A stretch of 18,344 nucleotides of DNA from Tenderia sp965602225 (GTDB lineage Bacteria; Pseudomonadota; Gammaproteobacteria; Tenderiales; Tenderiaceae), in contig CBFCYE010000042.1 in NCBI GenBank assembly GCA_965602225.1, positions 1 to 18,344 of the forward strand, written 5' to 3'. The translations under genes and the position numbers were made by a program. Each line of letters begins with the position of its first letter. The first letter of the stretch is position 1. The notes beneath the pieces were generated by a model, which ran no database searches, was not told where the DNA came from, and saw nothing but the letters and a program-made list of their open reading frames with translations. This document shows positions 6,177 through 13,700 of this stretch, in pieces.

Positions 6177-9100
6177 ATGCCAAAACGTACTGACATCAAA
6201 AGCATCCTGATTATCGGCGCCGGCCCTATCGTCATCGGTCAGGCCTGTGAATTTGACTACTCTGGCGCTCAGGCCTGTAAGGCGCTGCGCGAAGAGGGTT
6301 ATCGCGTCATTCTGGTGAACTCAAATCCAGCCACTATCATGACTGATCCAGATATGGCGGACGCGACCTATATCGAGCCGATCACCTGGCAGACCGTGGC
6401 GCAGATCATTGAGAAGGAAAAGCCTGATGCGCTGCTGCCGACCATGGGTGGTCAGACGGCATTGAACTGTGCCCTGGATCTGGCCCGTGAAGGGGTGCTG
6501 GAAAAACACGGCGTTGAGATGATTGGTGCCAATCGTGATGCCATCAATAAGGCAGAAGATAGGGACCTGTTCGCCAAGGCCATGCGCAAGATCGGTCTGG
6601 ATATGCCTAAGGCGGCCGTGGCTCATAATCTGGAGCAGGCCTTTGCAGTGCAGGAGACCGTTGGTTTTCCGACCATTATCCGTCCGTCTTTCACTATGGG
6701 TGGTAGTGGTGGCGGTATTGCCTATAACAAGGAAGAGTTTGTTGAGATCTGTGAGCGTGGTCTTGATCTGTCGCCCACCAATGAACTGTTGGTTGAAGAA
6801 TCTATTATCGGTTGGAAAGAATATGAGATGGAGGTGGTGCGTGACCGTAACGACAACTGCATCATCATCTGTTCTATTGAGAACCTCGATCCTATGGGGG
6901 TGCATACCGGTGACTCGATCACTGTTGCCCCGGCCCAGACCCTGACCGATAAGGAATATCAGATCATGCGTAATGCCTCTTTGATGGTGTTGCGTGAAAT
7001 TGGTGTTGATACAGGTGGTTCCAACGTCCAGTTTGCCATTGATCCAAAAGACGGCCGCATGATTGTTATCGAGATGAATCCGCGCGTGTCGCGTTCATCG
7101 GCGTTGGCTTCAAAGGCGACCGGTTTCCCGATTGCCAAGGTGGCGGCCAAGTTGGCAGTGGGTTACACCCTGGATGAATTGAAGAATGAGATTACCGGTG
7201 GTGCTACTCCGGCGTCATTCGAGCCTTCGATTGACTACGTTGTCACCAAGGTGCCGCGTTTTACCTTTGAAAAATTCCCTCAGGCCGAACCACTGCTAGG
7301 CACGCAGATGAAATCTGTTGGCGAGGTAATGGCCATTGGTCGTACTCAGCAGGAATCTTTACAAAAGGCTCTGCGTGGTCTGGAGACCGGCGTTGATGGT
7401 CTGGATGAAATGCTGGATTTGAGTGCCATCAGTGAAGATGATCTGAAAACCAAGCTGCGTCACGAGTTGAAAATGCCTGGGCCAGAGCGTCTCTGGTATG
7501 TGGCAGATGCCTTTCGCGCCGGTTGGTCTGTGGATGAAGTGCACGAGTTCAGCCGCATCGATGAGTGGTTTCTGGTTCAGATTGAAGATCTGATTAAGGA
7601 AGAGGCTCAGGTGCGTGAGCAGGGCTTGGCAGCGTTGGACAAGGCGCGTATGTACGCTCTAAAGCGTAAAGGCTTCTCTGACCGTCGTTTGGCTACACTG
7701 CTTGGCTGCAAAGAAGATGCTGTGCGCAAGCTGCGTCACGATTTGGATATTCGTCCGGTTTACAAGCGGGTTGACTCGTGTGCGGCTGAATTTTCTACCG
7801 CCACGGCCTATATGTATTCCACCTACGATGAAGAGTGTGAGGCTGAGCCAACCACCAATAAAAAAATAATGGTGCTGGGCGGCGGTCCTAATCGTATTGG
7901 TCAGGGTATCGAATTTGATTACTGCTGTGTCCACGCTGCCCTGGCGATGCGTGAGGATGGCTATGAGACCATTATGGTCAATTGTAATCCTGAGACTGTT
8001 TCAACGGACTATGATATTTCTGACCGTCTTTATTTCGAATCGCTGACCTTGGAAGATGTGCTTGAGGTTGTGCATAAGGAAAGTCCTCAAGGCATCATCG
8101 TTCAGTACGGTGGCCAGACACCGCTAAAACTGGCGCGTGCATTAGAGGCCGCCGGTGCACCAATCATTGGCACCACACCTGATTCTATCGATCTGGCTGA
8201 AGACCGTGAGCGTTTTCAGAAGCTGTTGCATGAGCTTAAGTTATTGCAGCCACCTAACTGTACTGCCCGTAATGCCGATCAAGCCGTCGCTGCGGCACGC
8301 GAGATGGGTTTTCCATTGGTGGTGCGTCCTTCATATGTGTTGGGTGGCCGGGCGATGGAAGTGGTCTACAGTGAAGAAGGTCTGCTGAACTATATGCAGA
8401 ATGCTGTACAGGTTTCCAATGATTCACCGATCCTGCTGGATCGATTTCTTGATAATGCTGTGGAGCTGGATGTCGATGCCATCAGCGATGGTACCGATGT
8501 GGTTATCGGTGGCGTACTGGAGCATATTGAACAAGCAGGTGTGCATTCCGGTGATTCGGCCTGTTCGCTGCCGCCGTATAGTGTTTCACCTGAGCATCAG
8601 GCGGAGTTGCGTGAGCAGGTGGTGAAGATGGCGCGTGGGCTAAATGTGGTTGGCCTAATGAACGTGCAGTTTGCGATTCAGGATGGTCAGATCTATGTGA
8701 TTGAGGTCAATCCGCGTGCCTCTCGTACTGTACCGTTTGTCTCTAAGGCTATCGGTCAGCCGCTAGCCAAGATCGCTGCCCGCTGTATGGCCGGCCAGAG
8801 TCTGAAAGAGCAGGGTTTTACGACTGAAATTGTGCCTGATTATTACTGTGTCAAAGAGGCTGTGTTCCCGTTTGTGAAGTTTCCTGGTGTCGACCCTATC
8901 CTCGGCCCAGAGATGAAATCCACCGGTGAGGTAATGGGTGTTGGTCGTAGTTTCGCCGAGGCCTTTGCCAAGTCACAGCGTGGAGCGGGTGTTGTGTTAC
9001 CTTCTTCAGGTAAGGCCTTTGTCAGTGTCCGTGATGCCGACAAGGGTGGGGTAATACAGATTGCTCGTGAGCTGGTCGAATTGGGTTTTGAGGTTTGCTC

Positions 9101-9407
9101 TACTCGTGGTACGGCTGAGGTGCTTAATGTTGAAGGCGTGCCTTGTGAGGTAGTGAATAAGGTCAATGAAGGCCGACCACACATTGTCGATATGATTAAA
9201 AATGGTGAAATCACATTGATTGTAAACACCACTGAAGGGCGTCAGGCGACGGCTGATTCTTTTACTATTCGTCGCGCTACCTTGCAGCATAAAGTCACCT
9301 ATGCCACTACTCTGGCGGGTGGTCGGGCGATGTGCAAGGCTATCAAATATGCCGACGAATACGGTGTTAACCGTTTGCAGGATTTACACAAGGAGTTGTC
9401 TGCATGA
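6177..9407 (+). CDS. carB: Carbamoyl-phosphate synthase large subunit
   Basis: CarB makes carbamoyl phosphate from bicarbonate, ammonia and two ATP, using ammonia tunnelled from CarA. The 1076 residues (E. coli 1073) show two homologous halves, each with a dinucleotide-like start (IIGAGPIVIGQACEFDYSG near 12-30; VLGGGPNRIGQGIEFDYC in the second half) and an ATP-grasp domain. The ATP-grasp metal-site segments are EMNPRVSRSSALASKATG and EVNPRASRTVPFVSKAIG. The C-terminal MGS-like allosteric domain (about 937-1076, from GKAFVSVRDADKGG) binds UMP and ornithine in the E. coli enzyme. The start ATG 6177 has only GAG at 6167-6169, so translation may depend on carA. Its stop overlaps the greA start (ATGA at 9404-9407), so greA is probably translationally coupled. 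Confidence 0.99.
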   Translation: MPKRTDIKSILIIGAGPIVIGQACEFDYSGAQACKALREEGYRVILVNSNPATIMTDPDMADATYIEPITWQTVAQIIEKEKPDALLPTMGGQTALNCALDLAREGVLEKHGVEMIGANRDAINKAEDRDLFAKAMRKIGLDMPKAAVAHNLEQAFAVQETVGFPTIIRPSFTMGGSGGGIAYNKEEFVEICERGLDLSPTNELLVEESIIGWKEYEMEVVRDRNDNCIIICSIENLDPMGVHTGDSITVAPAQTLTDKEYQIMRNASLMVLREIGVDTGGSNVQFAIDPKDGRMIVIEMNPRVSRSSALASKATGFPIAKVAAKLAVGYTLDELKNEITGGATPASFEPSIDYVVTKVPRFTFEKFPQAEPLLGTQMKSVGEVMAIGRTQQESLQKALRGLETGVDGLDEMLDLSAISEDDLKTKLRHELKMPGPERLWYVADAFRAGWSVDEVHEFSRIDEWFLVQIEDLIKEEAQVREQGLAALDKARMYALKRKGFSDRRLATLLGCKEDAVRKLRHDLDIRPVYKRVDSCAAEFSTATAYMYSTYDEECEAEPTTNKKIMVLGGGPNRIGQGIEFDYCCVHAALAMREDGYETIMVNCNPETVSTDYDISDRLYFESLTLEDVLEVVHKESPQGIIVQYGGQTPLKLARALEAAGAPIIGTTPDSIDLAEDRERFQKLLHELKLLQPPNCTARNADQAVAAAREMGFPLVVRPSYVLGGRAMEVVYSEEGLLNYMQNAVQVSNDSPILLDRFLDNAVELDVDAISDGTDVVIGGVLEHIEQAGVHSGDSACSLPPYSVSPEHQAELREQVVKMARGLNVVGLMNVQFAIQDGQIYVIEVNPRASRTVPFVSKAIGQPLAKIAARCMAGQSLKEQGFTTEIVPDYYCVKEAVFPFVKFPGVDPILGPEMKSTGEVMGVGRSFAEAFAKSQRGAGVVLPSSGKAFVSVRDADKGGVIQIARELVELGFEVCSTRGTAEVLNVEGVPCEVVNKVNEGRPHIVDMIKNGEITLIVNTTEGRQATADSFTIRRATLQHKVTYATTLAGGRAMCKAIKYADEYGVNRLQDLHKELSA

Positions 9408-9880
9408 GTACCATTCCAATGACGATAAAAGGTGCAGAACGCCTGCGTGAGGAGTTGAGCCGTCTTAAGTCTGAGGACCGTCCGCGCATTATTCAGGCAA
9501 TTGCTGAAGCGCGCGCACATGGTGATCTGAAAGAGAATGCCGAGTATCACGCCGCTAAAGAGCAGCAGGCTTTTTGTGAAGGACGTATTTCCGAGCTAGA
9601 AGGGCAGTTGTCATCGGCGCAGATTATTGATATTTCCAAATTGACACCAAGCGGCAAGGTTGTGTTTGGTGTGACTGTCGATCTGCTTGAGCTGGAGACA
9701 GAGAAAAAAGTGACATACCAGATTGTCGGTGATCTTGAGGCGGATATCAGCCAAAATCGTATCTCTATCAGTTCTCCTGTTGCTCGCGCCCTGATTGGTA
9801 AAGAAGAGGGTGATGAGGTGATTGTGAAGGCGCCGATTGGCGATAAGGAATACGAGATCGTTGCAGTTCATTACGTCTGA
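9404..9880 (+). CDS. greA: Transcript cleavage factor GreA
   Basis: GreA enters the RNA polymerase secondary channel and triggers cleavage of backtracked RNA, rescuing stalled complexes. The 158-residue length is exactly that of E. coli GreA. The N-terminal coiled coil (about 1-75) carries the catalytic tip HGDLKENAEYHAAKEQQ with the acidic residues Asp41 and Glu44 at the E. coli positions. The C-terminal globular domain has LIGKEEGDEVIVKAP. The ATG overlaps the carB stop by 4 bp, with AAGGAG at 9390-9395 placed 8 nt upstream. It is therefore likely in the carAB transcript, tying greA to carbamoyl phosphate regulation. A DUF4149-like gene follows after 5 bp. Confidence 0.98.
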   Translation: MSTIPMTIKGAERLREELSRLKSEDRPRIIQAIAEARAHGDLKENAEYHAAKEQQAFCEGRISELEGQLSSAQIIDISKLTPSGKVVFGVTVDLLELETEKKVTYQIVGDLEADISQNRISISSPVARALIGKEEGDEVIVKAPIGDKEYEIVAVHYV

Positions 9881-9885
9881 GTAGA

Positions 9886-10338
9886 ATGATGAACGCTATT
9901 TCAGGGAAGATTGAGGCGGTTCTGCAAACCTTATGGATTGGTGGTTTGTGGGTAATTGGTTATGTGGTTACACCAATCCTGTTTGCTAGTCTTGATGAGC
10001 GGCGTCTGGCAGGCGAGCTGGCCGGGCACATGTTTACCGCGATTAATTACATCGGTTTGGCTAGCGGCACCCTGTTATTGGCATTTGCTGTGCTGAAGTC
10101 GAGCGGCTCTTTTCTGAAAGACCGACGGATAATGGTCTTGCTGTTGATGCTGGTTCTGATTGTAGTTTCGGCGTTTGTGTTGCAGCCGATGATGCAGGAG
10201 CTGAAGTCGGCTGGCATAGTGCCTGGCAGTGAGGCGGCGGCGCAATTTGGACAGCTGCACGGTGTTTCGTCGGTGCTTTATCTGCTGACCAGTCTGCTGG
10301 GGTTGTTCGTGCTTTTATCCCGCCGTCAGACTGCCTGA
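9886..10338 (+). CDS. DUF4149-like inner-membrane protein
   Basis: This is a 150-residue hydrophobic protein with four predicted membrane segments (about 12-34, 50-71, 82-100 and 123-145). The arrangement and the segment FGQLHGVSSVLYLL near the last helix resemble DUF4149 (TMEM205-like) proteins, which often sit beside greA and yhbY in gammaproteobacteria. No function is assigned; no catalytic motif is seen. The start is ATG 9886 or the adjacent ATG 9889. GAG at 9879-9881 is spaced better for 9889. It lies 5 bp after greA, so it is probably the last gene of the carAB-greA transcript. It ends 6 bp from the stop codon of convergent yhbY with no terminator between. The family call comes from context and hydropathy, not a search. 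Confidence 0.8.
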   Translation: MMNAISGKIEAVLQTLWIGGLWVIGYVVTPILFASLDERRLAGELAGHMFTAINYIGLASGTLLLAFAVLKSSGSFLKDRRIMVLLLMLVLIVVSAFVLQPMMQELKSAGIVPGSEAAAQFGQLHGVSSVLYLLTSLLGLFVLLSRRQTA

Positions 10339-10344
10339 CAATGT

Positions 10345-10641
10345 TTATTTGTTTAGGTGGATCTTGGTCTCTTTCAGGTTGCGACGATAGAGCAGGGCAA
10401 CATGGCCAACTCGCTGTACCAGTTCGGCAGTGCTGCGCTGGCAAAGTGTGGTTATGATCGCGTCGCGTTCGTCACGGTCTGAGGCATTGACTTTAACCTT
10501 GATCAGCTCATGATGGGCAAGGGAAAGGTCGGCCTCATTACAGACGCCATCGGTTAGACCATTGGTGCCTATCATGACGACAGGCTTGAGGTCATGGCCT
10601 AGCTTGCGTAGCTGACGTTTTTGATTTTCCGATAATGACAT
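10345..10641 (-). CDS. yhbY: YhbY, CRM-domain RNA-binding ribosome assembly factor
   Basis: YhbY is a small CRM-domain protein associated with pre-50S particles. The 98-residue product aligns by eye over its full length with E. coli YhbY: LKPVVMIGTNGLTDGV carries the GxxG RNA-contact loop (GTNG), followed by HHELIKVKV and a final VLYR-like strand (ALLYRRN). It is the only gene on the minus strand here. Its ATG complement is at 10639-10641. The nearest GGAG on its strand (complement of 10654-10657) is about 12 nt away, so the ribosome-binding site is loose. Its start is 19 bp from the divergent gene at 10661, so its promoter must overlap that gene. It is a neighbour of rlmE, also a 50S maturation factor, as in E. 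coli. Confidence 0.96.
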   Translation of the reverse strand: MSLSENQKRQLRKLGHDLKPVVMIGTNGLTDGVCNEADLSLAHHELIKVKVNASDRDERDAIITTLCQRSTAELVQRVGHVALLYRRNLKETKIHLNK

Positions 10642-10660
10642 TTCTTAAGATTACTCCGAT

Positions 10661-10957
10661 ATGACCCATTCTGAAGGCGACGCAAGTTTATCACGACGAC
10701 GTAAAGTATTCACTGTTAAGGCGAGTCCGTTCAATGCGATTAAGCTTGATCTGGCTTTGATTTTGATAGTTGGTATTGTGGTGTTGGTTGCGCATGATCG
10801 CCTGGTTGAGCATCAGCTTGGCCAGTTGTTGATTGTTGTTGGTTATGGCATTGCTGCTATGCTTTGGATTGTTGTGAAGACTCGACGCGTACTGAAAAAC
10901 ATCGACCAGGTTGTTCCGTCTGAATCGGATGTTAGTCAATCGTCAAAAAATGGCTAG
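10661..10957 (+). CDS. Unrecognised small membrane protein, two helices
   Basis: I do not recognise this 98-residue protein. It has a polar, basic N-terminus (1-28, including SRRRK), a hydrophobic helix at about 29-45, a short polar turn (HDRLVEHQ), a second helix at about 54-72, then a basic VKTRRVLKN and a Ser/Asp-rich hydrophilic tail. By the positive-inside rule both termini would be cytoplasmic. No catalytic motif or signal peptidase site is seen. No good Shine-Dalgarno precedes ATG 10661, and an in-frame stop at 10646 rules out a longer start. It ends 8 bp before rlmE, so the two are probably cotranscribed. The intact reading frame, coherent two-helix topology and tight packing support a real gene, but its length leaves some doubt. 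Confidence 0.7.
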   Translation: MTHSEGDASLSRRRKVFTVKASPFNAIKLDLALILIVGIVVLVAHDRLVEHQLGQLLIVVGYGIAAMLWIVVKTRRVLKNIDQVVPSESDVSQSSKNG

Positions 10958-10965
10958 GTGGTTTC

Positions 10966-11586
10966 ATGTCGAAGAGTAAGAGTAGTCAGCGCTGGTTAGA
11001 CGAACACGAAAATGATGTTTACGTCCAGCGTGCCCGTCAGGATGGTTATCGCTCGCGAGCCACCTACAAGCTGCTGGAGATTGACGAAAAAGACCGCCTG
11101 ATCAAGCCTGGGATGACGGTGGTTGATCTGGGTGCAGCCCCGGGTGGATGGTCGCAAATGGCGGCCCGGTTAGTTGGCGATAAAGGTCATGTTGTCGCCA
11201 TGGATATTTTGCCTATGGATGGTCTTGCCGGGGTAGATTTTCTGCAAGGTGATTTTCGTGAGCAGGAAGTGCTTGAGCAACTGTTAAAAATGATCGGAGA
11301 TCAAGGTGTAGACCTTGTTATTTCAGATATGGCCCCCAACATAAGCGGAATGGGTGTGGTTGATCAGCCGCGGGCTATGTATCTGACCGATTTAGCCTTG
11401 GATATGGCTAGACAGGTTTTGAAACCCGGCGGCGATTTTTTGGTCAAAGTGTTTCAGGGTGAGGGCTTTGATGAGTACATGCGTGACGTACGCAGCTCAT
11501 TTAGTAAGGTTATTACCCGTAAGCCTAAGGCATCCAGACCTCGGAGTCGTGAGGTCTATCTGCTGGCCAGAGGCTTTAAGATGTAG
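10966..11586 (+). CDS. rlmE: 23S rRNA 2'-O-methyltransferase (U2552)
   Basis: RlmE (FtsJ/RrmJ) methylates the 2'-O of U2552 in the 23S A loop late in 50S assembly, using S-adenosylmethionine. The 206-residue protein (E. coli 209) contains the SAM-binding VVDLGAAPGGWSQMA and the catalytic K-D-K-E set: Lys35 (RATYKLLEI), Asp121 (ISDMAPNISG), Lys161 (LVKVFQGEGFDEY) and Glu196 (SREVYLL). Each is offset by three from E. coli. The start ATG 10966 has AGG at 10956-10958. It stands directly before ftsH, as in E. coli, where the pair is heat-inducible. I saw no sigma-32-like promoter near it here. The 91-bp gap to ftsH holds no clear terminator or promoter. Confidence 0.98.
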   Translation: MSKSKSSQRWLDEHENDVYVQRARQDGYRSRATYKLLEIDEKDRLIKPGMTVVDLGAAPGGWSQMAARLVGDKGHVVAMDILPMDGLAGVDFLQGDFREQEVLEQLLKMIGDQGVDLVISDMAPNISGMGVVDQPRAMYLTDLALDMARQVLKPGGDFLVKVFQGEGFDEYMRDVRSSFSKVITRKPKASRPRSREVYLLARGFKM

Positions 11587-11677
11587 TATTTTTTGATGTT
11601 ACAGAGTGTGTTGCTCAGCTTATTGTCTGGGTGGTGAATAAAAGTCTTCCAGTTTAGGGTGATTGGTTTTGAGTGAT

Positions 11678-13606
11678 ATGGCAAAAAATTTAGTTCTTTG
11701 GGTGGTCATCGCGATAGTGCTGATGTCTGTGTTTAGCAGTTTCGGGCCGTCGAAGTTGAGCTCCCAATCTATGCCTTATTCGCAATTTGTTGCGGATGTG
11801 CAAAGTGGTGTGGTTGATAAGGTTGTGATTGAGGGGCGTACCATTCATGGTGCGACCCAAGGTGGTGAACGTTTTACCACCTATAGTCCAGGTGATGCCG
11901 GCCTGGTCGGTGACTTGTTGTCTCACGGTGTTCAGATAAATGCCCGTCCGCAGGAGCAGCAGGGTTTTCTAACGCAGATCTTTATTTCCTGGTTTCCAAT
12001 GTTGTTGTTGATTGGTGTGTGGATCTTCTTCATGCGTCAGATGCAAGGCGGTGGCGGTGGTCGTGGCGCTATGTCGTTTGGTAAGAGTAAGGCCAAGCTG
12101 CTGAGTGAAGATCAGGTCAAGGTTAATTTTGGTGATGTGGCTGGTGTTGAAGAGGCCAAGGAAGAGGTAGGCGAGCTGGTCGAGTTTCTGCGTGATCCAA
12201 GCAAATTCCAGAAACTGGGTGGTAAGATTCCGCGTGGCGTGCTGATGGTGGGTTCGCCAGGTACGGGTAAAACGCTGCTGGCCAAAGCGATTGCTGGTGA
12301 GGCTAAGGTGCCGTTCTTTACTATTTCCGGTTCCGACTTTGTTGAAATGTTTGTTGGTGTTGGTGCTTCGCGTGTACGTGACATGTTTGAACAGGCTAAG
12401 AAGCATGCGCCATGCATTATCTTTATTGATGAAATCGATGCCGTGGGTCGTCATCGTGGTGCCGGTTTGGGTGGTGGTCATGACGAACGTGAGCAGACCT
12501 TGAATCAGTTGTTGGTTGAAATGGATGGTTTTGAGGGTAATGAGGGTGTTATCGTCATTGCCGCAACTAATCGTCCTGATGTGCTTGATCCTGCCTTGTT
12601 GCGCCCGGGTCGTTTTGACCGCCAAGTGGTTGTGCCACTACCAGATGTGCGTGGCCGTGAGCAGATTTTGCGCGTGCATATGCGTAAGGTGCCGCTGGGT
12701 GATGATGTCAAGCCAGGTTTGATTGCCCGTGGTACACCTGGGTTTTCTGGTGCCGACTTAGCCAACTTGGTGAATGAGGCGGCCCTGTATGCTGCTCGTT
12801 CCGATAAGCGTTTGGTCGAGATGGCGGAGTTTGAGGCGGCCAAAGACAAGATTATGATGGGCGCTGAACGTAAGTCCATGGTGATGAATGATGATGAGAA
12901 GAAGCTTACTGCATACCATGAGGCGGGGCATGCCATTGTTGGTCGTGTAGTGCCGGCGCATGACCCTGTCTACAAGGTGTCTATCATCCCGCGTGGCCGT
13001 GCCTTGGGTGTGACCATGTTCCTGCCTGAAGAAGACCGTTACAGTTACAGTAAACAGCGTTTGGAGAGTCAGATTAGCAGTCTGTTCGGCGGTCGTATTG
13101 CTGAGGAAATGGTTTTTGGTGCGGATCAGGTTACCACTGGCGCATCGAACGATATTCAGCGTTCTACTGAACTTGCTCGTAACATGGTGACCAAGTGGGG
13201 TCTGTCTGAGCGTCTTGGTCCGTTGACCTACGCTGAGGAAGATGGCGAGGTGTTTTTGGGGCATTCTGTCGCTCAGCACAAGAATGTTTCTGGTCAAACT
13301 AGTAATTTGATCGATGAAGAGGTCCGCGCGGTCGTAGACCGTAACTATCAACGTTCAACGGATATTTTGACTGAGAATTTGAAGATTTTGCACAAGATGG
13401 CAGATGCTCTGATCAAGTATGAGACCATTGATTCACACCAAATCGATGATCTCATGGAAGGGAAGGAGCCGCGTCCGCCAAAGGATTGGGTTGATCATGA
13501 GCCGAGAGGCGGTTCAGGTGCGTCTTCTTCGGAGCCTGATGTTGAAGCTGATAAGTCGGACAAATCAGATGATGGCAAGATGGGCGATCCGGCTGAATCA
13601 CATTAA
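11678..13606 (+). CDS. ftsH: FtsH, membrane-anchored AAA+ zinc metalloprotease
   Basis: FtsH is a hexameric inner-membrane protease that degrades misassembled membrane proteins and, in E. coli, sigma-32 and LpxC. The 642 residues contain a first membrane helix (about 3-22), a periplasmic domain, a second helix (about 101-119, ISWFPMLLLIGVWIFF) and the AAA+ module. That module has Walker A GSPGTGKT (192-199), Walker B IIFIDEID (247-254) and the second region of homology NRPDVLDPALLRPGRFDR (298-315). The zinc protease site is HEAGH (414-418). The tail is Ser/Asp-rich. ATG 11678 gives MAKNLVLWVVIAIVLMSVF, nearly identical to E. coli; an in-frame TTG at 11663 would add five residues. No strong Shine-Dalgarno is visible. 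Its Walker A has Ser where E. coli has Pro, outside the invariant positions. Confidence 0.99.
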   Translation: MAKNLVLWVVIAIVLMSVFSSFGPSKLSSQSMPYSQFVADVQSGVVDKVVIEGRTIHGATQGGERFTTYSPGDAGLVGDLLSHGVQINARPQEQQGFLTQIFISWFPMLLLIGVWIFFMRQMQGGGGGRGAMSFGKSKAKLLSEDQVKVNFGDVAGVEEAKEEVGELVEFLRDPSKFQKLGGKIPRGVLMVGSPGTGKTLLAKAIAGEAKVPFFTISGSDFVEMFVGVGASRVRDMFEQAKKHAPCIIFIDEIDAVGRHRGAGLGGGHDEREQTLNQLLVEMDGFEGNEGVIVIAATNRPDVLDPALLRPGRFDRQVVVPLPDVRGREQILRVHMRKVPLGDDVKPGLIARGTPGFSGADLANLVNEAALYAARSDKRLVEMAEFEAAKDKIMMGAERKSMVMNDDEKKLTAYHEAGHAIVGRVVPAHDPVYKVSIIPRGRALGVTMFLPEEDRYSYSKQRLESQISSLFGGRIAEEMVFGADQVTTGASNDIQRSTELARNMVTKWGLSERLGPLTYAEEDGEVFLGHSVAQHKNVSGQTSNLIDEEVRAVVDRNYQRSTDILTENLKILHKMADALIKYETIDSHQIDDLMEGKEPRPPKDWVDHEPRGGSGASSSEPDVEADKSDKSDDGKMGDPAESH

Positions 13607-13630
13607 GTGATCGCTAGTTTGATTGATAAG

Positions 13631-13655
13631 CGCCCTGCCTTTGGTGGGGCGTTTT
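13631..13655 (+). terminator. Intrinsic terminator between ftsH and folP
   Basis: CGCCCTGCC (13631-13639) pairs with GGTGGGGCG (13643-13651) in a 9-bp stem containing two G-U pairs, with a TTT loop, followed by four Ts (13652-13655). Outer ATAAGC (13626-13631) and GCTTAT (13656-13661) form a further inverted repeat around it. It probably ends part of the rlmE-ftsH transcript. The T run is short, so read-through to folP is likely. Confidence 0.75.
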
Positions 13656-13700
13656 GCTTATGGGGATGTGCATTTTGGTTGCTGTAAAAGAAGTGTACAT

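Noticed and set aside
12251..12274. FtsH Walker A reads GSPGTGKT instead of GPPGTGKT
   Set aside because: The invariant Gly, Lys and Thr of the P-loop are intact and the changed position is variable, so no functional defect is expected.
13623..13700. Extended folP reading frame starting at TTG 13623
   Set aside because: The extension runs through the ftsH terminator and is not part of any dihydropteroate synthase; ATG 13701 has a suitable ribosome-binding site.
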